NCBI GenBank assembly: GCA_004556055.1
Contig: SFIW01000002.1
Location: forward strand, 1 to 64,000
Source of the DNA: Planctomycetaceae bacterium
GTDB taxonomy: Bacteria; Planctomycetota; Planctomycetia; Pirellulales; Thermoguttaceae
Reading direction: 5' to 3'
Length of the DNA stretch: 64,000 bases
In this document: piece by piece, positions 43,901 through 51,800 of the stretch
Position numbering within the stretch: position 1 is the first letter of the stretch
Layout: each line of letters begins with the position of its first letter
Position numbers and translations under genes: made by a program
The notes under the pieces: model-generated
What the model saw: the letters and a program-made list of their open reading frames with translations, nothing else
What the model was told of the DNA's origin: nothing
Databases searched by the model: none

Positions 43901-46405
43901 CATGTTGTGCAGACGTCCTAAAGGCGTTTGGGGCCCGTTGAATTTGACGAGTTGATTCAACGCTTCTTTGAGTTCTTTTCTGGCGTCGTCGTTTTCCAAC
44001 GCAGAGGGCGCGACGAATTCACCGAGCGATTCGACGCGGGCGTCGAAGGCCGCGGCGTTTTCCTGGAAGCGTTCTAGTTTCTCCATCGCGTCGATTTCGT
44101 CTTGATAGGAGAGTTTTTGTCCGTCGCGTTTGCAGAGCCTTAGATTCTTTGACAGACTTTTGTACTCGGAGTTGAAGAGGCGCGTAAAGAACCCCGAATA
44201 GAGCCTGACAAGACGCAGACGACTGTCTTTTCCATCGAGCTCGTAGATTTCTTTATCGAAGAGCGCGTCGATCTTCTCCCGGCTTTCCTGGATCTTGGCT
44301 TTTTGGTCGTCCATTTCCGTAAGTTCGCGGGCAACGCGTTCGAGAGTCGACGCGTTGAGGAACTTGGGCCCAAGCTCTTTCGTTTTCGAAAGGATTGGGA
44401 AGAGATGGTAAATGTTGTAGACGTCGATAAGGGTTGCGCAGCGAATATTGTAAAGACGCGCAATTTCGTTAAGAGACTCTTGAATTTCGTCGACGAGGCG
44501 TAGGAGTGCGTCGACTGCGTCGCGTAGTTCTTTGGAACTTTGCGCCGCCGCGCCCGAGCCCAAGAGACGAAAGAAGAAACCGTCGTAGAGACGAACGAGA
44601 CGTTCTCGATTCTCTTTGCCGTTGAGCGAGAATACGCGTTCGTCAAAGAGCGCGACTAAGGACTCTTGGCTTGTTTTGACGTTCGCGTTTTGCGCGTCTA
44701 ACGCGCGAATGGAACGCGCGATGAGGTTCCGTTTGGACGCGTCGAGAAGGGGGGCGCCTATTTCGAGCGGTTGGGAAAGGAGTTGAAAGAGAAGCGAGAC
44801 GTTATATGAGTCCAAAAGACTGCTCGCGTCGATTCCATAAAGACGAGACGCTTCTGTCAGCGGATTTTTAAGCTCCGTAAGAAGTTGAAACAGCGAGTCG
44901 AATGAGTTCTGAAGTTCTCTCTTATTTTGTAAAGAGGCGACGCCTTGCTTCAGACCGTTCCACGGATTCGATTTATAGTCCTCGCCGACAAATGGCGCGT
45001 GCGCGGCGTATTCTCTGAGAAGAAGAAGAACGTCCTGGAGCGTCCCCTCGTCGAACGACGAGAGATTGGGGATCGTCCAATTGACGATCGGCGCGTTTCT
45101 TAGCGACGAGTACTCTTCGTAGAGTTCATATGCGCTTTTCCCGACGATAGGTCGCGACTTGTGCAGTTCGTCGACGTATTCGTCGAGTTGACGCATCGCA
45201 GATTCCTTTAGGCGTATTTCCTGATCCGCCTTTGAGGAGACCCCGCTTTTAGGCGTTCTGAGCGTCTTGCATAATTCGGCCACGACTTCTTTTTTATTCG
45301 CCTTATGGCTATGGAGTTCAAGGCAGAATTCACCCAGACCCGCCTTGCAAAGCTTGTCGTACACGACGTTAAGAGCCGCTTGTTTTTCAGAAACGAAGAG
45401 AACCTTCTTTCCGAGTCCGAGAAGTTCGGCGACGATGTTCGTAATCGTTTGACTTTTCCCCGTGCCGGGGGGCCCTTGGAGGACGAAACTAATCCCCGCG
45501 CGCGCCTTTTCAATCGCTTCAAGCTGACTGGAATCGGCGTCGACGACGTTTTGCAATTCGATCAACGGGTTGTCTAGACGCTTGGGAGACTGATCCTTCG
45601 TCGTCGGTTCTTTGGTCAGAAGGCGTCGAACGTTTTCGTTTGCGAGAATCGTGACCGCGTTATCCGTGAGATCGCGGTACATATTGATCTTTTGAAAAGA
45701 GAAGAGACCGATTTTACAGTCTGAAGAGACGCGCTGCTTGTATTTGTCGTTTTCGACGAGCTCTTGAACCTTTTTCACGAAGTCGCGAAAGGGCTCGCCG
45801 TTGTACTCGGGCAAGACGATTCCCAATTCGGATTCCATCTTAAAGGCGAAAGTGGGGTTGAGGAAGGGATCGTCCCCGGTGAAATGAACGAAGTATCTAC
45901 CCTGAGACGGGTTCCATTCGATATTGATTGGCGCGAGGAGGAGGGGCGCTTTGTTTGGAGGGGTCTTCGTTTCTTTCGGATCGAATTCTCCCCATAGTAT
46001 GAATCCGAAGACCATATAGGCGACGTGAAGCCCTGTTTCCTCAAAGAAAAAACGCGCTTTCTTTTCGAGATTTTCGACGGCGTCCATAGGATTCCCGTCA
46101 TTATAGACGAGGAGTTTTTTGCGCGTCGCGAGGACGTGACGTTCGAGATATTTCTCTTTTTTCTGCTGAGGCGTTCGTTTCTCGAAGTCGAGAGGAGGGG
46201 TTGATTGGGACTCCTTGGGATAATCGAGCTCAGGATCGTAAACAGGGATCGTATAATCTGTGTCCGCCTTGCTGAAGAGCGCGTCGACATTGGGAAGTAG
46301 AACTTCCACCGTCGATTTAGAGAGGTCTTTAAAATTGACGAGGTTATTCCTTTTTCCCGTGTCGAGGAGCAATCGCGTCCAATTTTTGAGTTTAGAGCTG
46401 TCCAT
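40964..46405 (-). CDS. DUF4011 / SF1 helicase / MTES_1575-type nuclease / DUF3320 protein
   Basis: An 1,813-residue multidomain protein. DUF4011 covers about residues 5-190. SF1 helicase motifs follow: Walker A GPPGTGKSQT (about 312), Walker B FDEASQI (about 1212), VVGDSKQMPP (about 1235) and NVAVTRAK (about 1447). A Vsr/MTES_1575-type endonuclease lies at about 1515-1590 (DLAIKIPDA, AIECDGDAYRRS, GWRYYRLWS), and a DUF3320-like domain at about 1650-1720. All helicase and nuclease motifs look intact. About 850 residues of mainly coiled-coil sequence, with two internal duplications, are inserted between motifs Ia and II. Proteins of this architecture recur in defence islands, so anti-phage or foreign-DNA restriction is a reasonable guess (inference). 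It is a single-gene unit here, next to core genes. Confidence 0.85.
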   Translation of the reverse strand: MDSSKLKNWTRLLLDTGKRNNLVNFKDLSKSTVEVLLPNVDALFSKADTDYTIPVYDPELDYPKESQSTPPLDFEKRTPQQKKEKYLERHVLATRKKLLVYNDGNPMDAVENLEKKARFFFEETGLHVAYMVFGFILWGEFDPKETKTPPNKAPLLLAPINIEWNPSQGRYFVHFTGDDPFLNPTFAFKMESELGIVLPEYNGEPFRDFVKKVQELVENDKYKQRVSSDCKIGLFSFQKINMYRDLTDNAVTILANENVRRLLTKEPTTKDQSPKRLDNPLIELQNVVDADSSQLEAIEKARAGISFVLQGPPGTGKSQTITNIVAELLGLGKKVLFVSEKQAALNVVYDKLCKAGLGEFCLELHSHKANKKEVVAELCKTLRTPKSGVSSKADQEIRLKESAMRQLDEYVDELHKSRPIVGKSAYELYEEYSSLRNAPIVNWTIPNLSSFDEGTLQDVLLLLREYAAHAPFVGEDYKSNPWNGLKQGVASLQNKRELQNSFDSLFQLLTELKNPLTEASRLYGIDASSLLDSYNVSLLFQLLSQPLEIGAPLLDASKRNLIARSIRALDAQNANVKTSQESLVALFDERVFSLNGKENRERLVRLYDGFFFRLLGSGAAAQSSKELRDAVDALLRLVDEIQESLNEIARLYNIRCATLIDVYNIYHLFPILSKTKELGPKFLNASTLERVARELTEMDDQKAKIQESREKIDALFDKEIYELDGKDSRLRLVRLYSGFFTRLFNSEYKSLSKNLRLCKRDGQKLSYQDEIDAMEKLERFQENAAAFDARVESLGEFVAPSALENDDARKELKEALNQLVKFNGPQTPLGRLHNMSDQEFEEERATLARIASSLEASFKKYAAQITYASKSFKLSSFKIQGASPWYREFANTLDLYQRDAKKLSYMEQIDAMAKLEEYQKSVEQFNDHADSLDAFISPSLLKNDDSRNTLKKSIEKLSLLCEQNVPLGRLPKMNPAEFEKERGQFERLANALGKAFQESDSVIFRTEDYFDRAKLDIQRDPREKVERRVAACRESLEADVNAIDEWTHFETHILPQLADHNLLPFIDAVISAKIPCQDVADAFQRLCREEQIESIIASTPELSRFSQISHDQTVQIFSEKDSAQFSVNKARLRAFLSSQRPSSEYVVPGSEVHTLLREGEKKRKQKSIRVLLSEISDLALLLKPCFLMSPLSVSTFLAGDSLHFDTVVFDEASQIFPQDALGAIYRADQLIVVGDSKQMPPSNFFNASNESDLDEDEDDDSGNYESVLDLCATSLPVQSLSWHYRSRHESLIAFSNKNFYESKLVSFPSTLRQHEGIGVDYYYVENGTFDRKLRHNYKEASLVVDLIYRHFRETPTRSLGIVAFSQSQQKLIERLLKQRRLKEQDKEEFFRSDVPEPFFVKNLETVQGDERDTIIFSVAYAKGTDGKFLHNFGPLNRQKGERRLNVAVTRAKLNVKVVASIHGSDINLAQAKSDGAKLLREYLEYAEKGIDALNVDTKQETLYDSTDDFVDEVCDALVEKGYRVDKRVGASGLKIDLAIKIPDADDYFFAIECDGDAYRRSKNARDRDRLRQEVLERTGWRYYRLWSTEWFKNRGRSLERLQQAIEEAESTRSSAPSSAPSVVPANASDDVPSFEEKVDGSDDAHFPRYRTADVDAIIARFPGELQKIVHAILEVEAPLSEELLIKRIVGYFGREKVTSVVLQEYESQMTGHQRLNIYKQNGFLYLETSGPLSLRAPGDLKRDVVQIAPQEIAAGMMQLIQENVSLDKNSLYQGILRICEARMSQGVRERLDAALQLLNKRVVVEGERVSIPQ
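43412..44147 (-). repeat. Internal duplication B in the helicase-nuclease
   Basis: Two ~105-residue copies (43412-43730 and 43826-44147) share the pattern K-LSY-x-x-x-IDAM-x-KLE, then LL/AL-x-NDD-R, then PLGRL-x-x-M, then FE-x-ER. The copies are clearly homologous but diverged. Confidence 0.8.
44177..44735 (-). repeat. Internal duplication A in the helicase-nuclease
   Basis: Two ~55-residue copies (about 44177-44347 and 44569-44735) share ALFD-x-x-x-x-L-GK, then RLVRLY-GFF-RL. Together with duplication B they make up most of the coiled-coil insert. Confidence 0.75.
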
Positions 46406-46478
46406 AGGAGTCGCCTTAAATAGCGTTATGGGGCGTGAAAGAAACGCGTCGACGAACGAACGCGAGGGGCGGCAATGG

Positions 46479-46512
46479 GAAAAGAAAACGCCGACTCGAG
46501 GCCGACGTTTTC
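46479..46512 (-). terminator. Terminator of the phosphofructokinase gene
   Basis: Arms gaaaacgccgac (46484-46495) and gccgacgttttc (46501-46512) pair with G-U wobbles; on the minus strand a T-rich tract follows. Confidence 0.6.
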
Positions 46513-46583
46513 TTCGTTATGGAATAGAAAAGGCCGCGCGAGACCTGATCTTAGAGTTGTTTAACGCGCAAAGACGTAAAGAC

Positions 46584-47945
46584 TCAGCGCCAAGCTTCGA
46601 GGTAACGAGCGAGTTTGTGCATGTCGCTACCGACCTTGATCGGACGAGGATAAGCGCGAAGCTTGCTCATGTTGATGAGTTCTTCGAATTTCGGGAAGCT
46701 TAGACCCATCGGATCGGAGCTGCTGTTGACGGAGATCATGACGCCGTTGAGGTTCTGTTCGCAGAGAGCGCGATAGCAACCGACGCCGATCTGGCTGCCG
46801 ACGCAAACGTCGTAAGCCGTGGGCTGATTGCAGCGAACTTCATAACCGAACTGGAGGCCGTTGAACTTCTTGGACTTGCCGGTGCGACGCTTGTATTCTT
46901 CCGCCATGAGACGACCGAGGCGAGAGGAGTACTTGAGCTGAGAAACCGGGAAGTGTCCGAAGGTGTCGGGCTTGAGGGAGAGGTATTCGTCGTGAGAGAC
47001 GCATTTCTCGATTTCGGCGAGGGGGAGGAATTCGGCGACGCCTTCGGAGATGACGGCGACGAAGCCCTTCTGACCTTCTTTTTCACGAGCGATGTAGACG
47101 TCGACGAGGTGATTGACGACGTGCGACATATCGACGATCGTACGCATGACGGGCTTGCCGTCGGCGTCGAGAACTTCTTTGCCCGTTTCGGGATCGATGG
47201 TGACTTCAGTGGTCTTCCACGATTCGTCAATATCTTCGAGACCGACGACGGCGGAAGCTTCGCCCGCGACAGCGGCGCCATAAGCGAGCCACGCGGCGGC
47301 GCGACCCATGAGCTGACAAACAAAGCCCGCGCCCGCAGCTTCGCTGTCGGCGAGAAGGTTGCGCAATTCCTTGGCAAGCATTTCGACGGCGCTGAAGTAA
47401 CCGAAGGTGAAGGGGATACCTTCATAGTCGTTGTCGATCGTTTTGGGAAGGTGGACGACCTTGATGCGCTTGGCGTCGGCGGGCTTGCGGTCCATATAGA
47501 GCTTGAACTTAGCCGCGGTGGTCAAGGTGTCGTCGCCGCCGATCGAGACGAGGGCGTCGACTCCGAGGGAGCAAAGCGCCTTATAGACGGTTTCCATCGG
47601 AGCGGTCTTTTCGGGATTGTCGAGGTCTTCGGGCGTCTTGAGCGCTTTTCCGGGATTAGCGCGCGCGGTGCCGATACAGATCCCCTGCTTCGTACGCAAG
47701 CCGTCGCGAACGCACTTGTCGAGACGAACGTAAGCTTCGCCTTCCTTGAGAACGTCGCCGTCGTTGTATTCGACGAGGTGGGTGTAACCGTTGAGCATAC
47801 CGTAAACTTCGACGCCAGCGCGAGCAAAGCAAAGGGCCGCGCCGCCGATGACGGCGTTAGCGGCGGGAGCGGGACCGCCGGAGAAGAGAATAGCAACTTT
47901 TTTGACGTCCGTGTTCGGTCGCTGAGGACTGGTTAACGACGACAT
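46584..47945 (-). CDS. pfp: Pyrophosphate-dependent 6-phosphofructokinase
   Basis: A 453-residue PFK-family enzyme that interconverts fructose 6-phosphate and fructose 1,6-bisphosphate in the cytoplasm. Two diagnostic residues mark it as PPi-dependent. The motif GGDDT has Asp where ATP enzymes have Gly (E. coli Gly104). PKTIDND has Lys where ATP enzymes have Gly (E. coli Gly124). Other landmarks are FSGGPAPAANAVIGG, MGRAAAWLAYGAA and the hexose-binding RPTAYDV-like segment NQPTAYDVCVG. AAAGG upstream favours the ATG at 47945 over 47969. PPi use makes the step reversible and saves ATP. Confidence 0.92.
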   Translation of the reverse strand: MSSLTSPQRPNTDVKKVAILFSGGPAPAANAVIGGAALCFARAGVEVYGMLNGYTHLVEYNDGDVLKEGEAYVRLDKCVRDGLRTKQGICIGTARANPGKALKTPEDLDNPEKTAPMETVYKALCSLGVDALVSIGGDDTLTTAAKFKLYMDRKPADAKRIKVVHLPKTIDNDYEGIPFTFGYFSAVEMLAKELRNLLADSEAAGAGFVCQLMGRAAAWLAYGAAVAGEASAVVGLEDIDESWKTTEVTIDPETGKEVLDADGKPVMRTIVDMSHVVNHLVDVYIAREKEGQKGFVAVISEGVAEFLPLAEIEKCVSHDEYLSLKPDTFGHFPVSQLKYSSRLGRLMAEEYKRRTGKSKKFNGLQFGYEVRCNQPTAYDVCVGSQIGVGCYRALCEQNLNGVMISVNSSSDPMGLSFPKFEELINMSKLRAYPRPIKVGSDMHKLARYLEAWR

Positions 47946-48116
47946 ATGCAACCTTTCTGTGTCTAACAATAAATATACAGGGTTACGCGCGCGATTCTCT
48001 CGACGAACGAGCTCGCGACGCAGTTATACTCTTCAATTATTCTATAACGCGCGTTATTTTTTTCAATCGGCCAGAAAGGAGCAAAAGGGGGCGCTCTATA
48101 ATATTGGGCTTCTTCC

Positions 48117-48144
48117 TTGCGTTAGGAGATAATTTTGGTAGAAT
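48117..48144 (+). promoter_or_regulatory. Candidate promoter in the long intergenic region
   Basis: TTGCGT (48117-48122), a 16-base spacer, TAGAAT (48139-48144). A transcript from it would run about 250 bases to the terminator at 48373-48398 without a recognisable coding frame. Confidence 0.4.
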
Positions 48145-48149
48145 GGGAA

Positions 48150-48398
48150 AAATGGATTGAAAGCGTTGACGGAATTCAACTTTGTTTGAATTTGTTGGAA
48201 CAACGCCGCAAAAAAGAACGTCGAAAAGTTGGAAAAACACCCTTTATTGGAATATGTTCCATATTGAGAAGATTTTGTGCAGTTGAGTGACTTTTATCCT
48301 CTTTTTTATTTTAAATAAAAGGATGAGCTTCCTTATTTATAAAAACTGACATATCCTTTCAATCTAACAGATAGAATGGTTCCCCATTCTTTTTTTTA
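48150..48398 (+). ncRNA. Possible small RNA, unidentified
   Basis: Bounded by a candidate promoter and a clear rho-independent terminator. It contains the short inverted repeat tggaatatgttcca near 48248-48261. No known RNA family is recognised, so this is a tentative call. Confidence 0.3.
48373..48398 (+). terminator. Rho-independent terminator with no assigned upstream gene
   Basis: A 7-bp stem agaatgg (48373-48379) / ccattct (48384-48390) with the loop ttcc is followed by a run of eight T. No plus-strand coding gene precedes it within several kb. Confidence 0.7.
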
Positions 48399-48803
48399 GT
48401 TTTTTTTATGGCTTTTTTATAGGCGTTGCGTTACACTTTAGGGAAAATGCGTTTCAATAGGCTAAGACCGTTTTCTGAGCTTTTTAGCTACTCGAAACGG
48501 CTAAGCGTTCGCGTTCGAAATAGCTGAAGTACTATCGGCAAAAATCGGCGTGAGAGAATCGTTTTTTTCGACAAAAACAAGAAAAGCGCCTGCGTAAAAC
48601 GAAAACAAGCCGTTTTGCGCGGCGTCGCGCTTTTTCGTTTTGGCAATTTAAGACATGAACAGACGTCACGTCAACACATCCGTCAGAGAGTGAAAAGGCG
48701 CGCGTGAGCGTCGGCTAGGCGACGCGTTCTGGTCGAGGAATTTGGATCCGCCCTCAAGACGAGTTCGCGTTCGACTCATTTATTACGTTAAGGAATGAAT
48801 ACT

Positions 48804-51800
48804 ATGTCGCAAACTGGTAAGAGATTTCTGTCCGATCTTCTGAATCGCGTTTTAAACACGACTTCTGAGTCGAAGAAAAACGGACGCGCCCTATCCGCTC
48901 GACGTCTCGGGATGGAACCTCTCGAAGAACGTCAGCTCCTCTCCGCCGACCCGACTTTGTTGCGCGCGTTTAGCGACGATACGGCGTCTGTCGCTAACGT
49001 CGCCGCGCCCGCGAGCGTCTCCGTTGATTCCATCAATCTGTCTAACGCGACCCTCGCTTCCGACGGCTCCCACGTCGTTAGCAGCGATATCGCCTCCACG
49101 AACTCCGATAGCTTCCGACATTACAACCAAGGATGGGCCGCGACTCTCGCCGATCTCTTGGCATACACAGGATGGAGCGACAACGCCGAGATCGTCGATC
49201 CCGAGTCTACCGATTCTCTGGAACAACAGACCTTCGATTATATCGCGAATTCCTTCTCTAACGCTCCGACTTCGATTCTTTACGCTTACGCGTGGTTCAT
49301 GGGGGGCGCCGACGAGTATATCTATCAGGATCAGACCGCTTACGCGCAGATTCTGCCTAACAACCTGAACGGCGGATTGTATCCTTCCACGTCCGGCGAG
49401 TGGCAGGCTTATTCTAGCTACATGAAGGAAATCCTTGCGTCCGATATTCCTTCTCCTCTCTACGGCGTTTCGACCGAATATCTTGACAATAACTACGGCG
49501 TCGCCGTCACTGTTCACTATCGCTCGAATCTCACCGGAGAGGACGTTGATTTCGCGCTTACGCCGAAACAGTCGACCTTGACTTTCTGGGGATACGACTA
49601 CGATTCGACATACGCCCCTGAGGATCCTGAATACTATACCGCCGTCTACATGTCGAATCCCGAAACGGGCGAAGTCGAACGCATGCCTGTCAAGTGGAAT
49701 ACTTTGACGGAAACGTATGATTTCGTTACCTACGATCAGACGACCGGTCAGACGCCTTATATTTACTCCTTCACTGTCTTGCAGCGTATGCCCGGTTACG
49801 GCGTTCTCCAAGAAGACGCTTACGAACCGAACAACGGCGTCCTCGATTTCGAAGCCGGTTCTCCCTCTGATTTGGGCAAGATCGACGTGATTAAGCCGGG
49901 CGCGACAACCGGTTCGACGACGAACGGCAACGTGATCGTTCTCGAAGACCTCACTCTCTATGCCGAAGGAAACGAAACTCAGAAGGCCGACCCCGTCGAT
50001 TTCTACAAATTTGAACTCACCCAGACGGCCTCGAATTCCGACTCGATCATCGTTGAATGGGCCGACGGCGTTCGTTACCAGAATCTGAAGGCGACCCTCT
50101 ATTCTTGCTCCGGAAATGAAGCGTTCGTCCTTGATCCTACCCTTTATGGTCACGTCGCGGGTTATTATGACGCGGTTTCGACCGATTATCTCGAATACGT
50201 CGTCGGGGAAGACGGAAAAACGTATACGAAGACGGTTCATCGTCTCGCTCTTCCTCTCTCCGGTTTGACTTCCGGCGAGTATTTCTTGAAGGTCGAGTTT
50301 GCCGACGCCGTCGTCAACGGAGTCAACGTCAACTACAAAGTCACGATCAACGCCGGTTTCGACGACGTCTACGAAGCGAATAACTCTTTCGAAGCGGTTA
50401 ATGAACTACCTGTCTCTACGACCCAGAATCCGACCGCAAATCTCGGAGTCCTTTACGGAACGACCGAACTCTCCGATCTTGTCTTACGTCAATACAGCAA
50501 CGTGGTCGACGAAACCGACTGGTATCGCTTTGAAATGACCGAGACCGGTTCCGCTTCGAATTTCATCAACCTGTACTATAATTCGACCGCTTCGAACGTC
50601 AACGACGCGGACCTTGACCTCTATCTCTACAAATATGATCCGACTTCGTCGCGCGGTTATACCCTTGTGGCGAAAAGCTACGTGGAAATGACGAATAAGG
50701 AGTCGATCAGCCTTGAAGGCGTCGATCCGGGCGTCTATTATATCAAGGTCGTCGGCAACTACTCTGCGGGTAACGTCGAGTATAAGCTCGAAATCAATCC
50801 TGGCGTGAGCGACGTTCCTGATCTGCGTCCGGAAGTTCTTCCCGGTACAAACTGGGAAGCTCCTCTCGTCGTTTCCGGCGATAAGTACGTCCCCAACGGA
50901 TCTGAAGTCTATGAGAACGATCAGGTCGTCGGCGTCGATTCTCCGATCTATCTCAATTACTCCTTCACGGTCAACGGCGCGTCGAAAGATTTGGGCGCCG
51001 ACAAGACCGCTACGTACGAAGGCGTGCGTCTTGCGATGTATATCAACGGCAAGCTTGTCGATTCCAACGACATTTCTTTGCTGCTCGATATGAATACGAC
51101 GATGAGCTCCACTCTGAAGGATAAGCTCTACAGTCTCTTCTGCTCCGACGCCGGTCTCGATATGCTCGCGGGCGAATCGATCACGATCCGAAACCTCGAT
51201 CTGGGACGCATGATTGACGAAGGTTCCTTCGCGAACAAGTACTTCGATTCGTACTCTTCCGCCACCAACTCGATCGTGATCGCGATCAATCCCGACAATT
51301 ACATCCTCGCGGATGATTTCGGCAAGGTTGTCGACAATCGCGAAACGAAAGAGATGACCTTGACCTACAAGGACGGTTCTTTCTATAACGGCGCGACCGT
51401 CGTCGCTATCTCTAAGGGCGAGACGATTGAACTTTACCGCAACAATCGTTATCTTGCCGACGTCGTGTACGGAGTCGACAACTTCGCGTTCAAAGACGGC
51501 GATATCGCTCTCGTTTCCGTTGTCAGCCATCAATATGAAGTGAATATCGACGGCGCTTACTCTGTCAAAGACGGAGTCGCGGGCGTTCTCGAATACACCG
51601 TCGACAACAACTTCTCCTCGATGTTCTTCACGGTGAACGATCTGAGCGAAGACGCTTTTGCGCCGAATGGAAGCCTTGCCGACGTCCTCGACAACGATAA
51701 TCCTGAAGACACGAATCCTGATCTCGGTTACGCCAACATCGATAATCTAACCGCCTACGAGACCGAAAACGGCGAAATTCGTTATCAGCGCGTTATCGAC

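Larger units (their letters stand above)
47970..48803. other. Long intergenic region between pfp and the giant surface protein
   Basis: 834 bases without a credible protein gene. They contain the pfp upstream region (near 47950-48060), the promoter and terminator pair listed separately (48117-48144, 48373-48398), and a hairpin-forming stretch near 48595-48645 with arms aaaacgaaaa and ttttcgtttt. No tRNA is present. A short minus-strand frame (48037-48240) has no supporting features. Confidence 0.6.

Noticed and set aside
48037..48240. Short minus-strand frame in the long intergenic region
   Set aside because: No ribosome-binding site and low-complexity residues; it overlaps the likely pfp promoter region.
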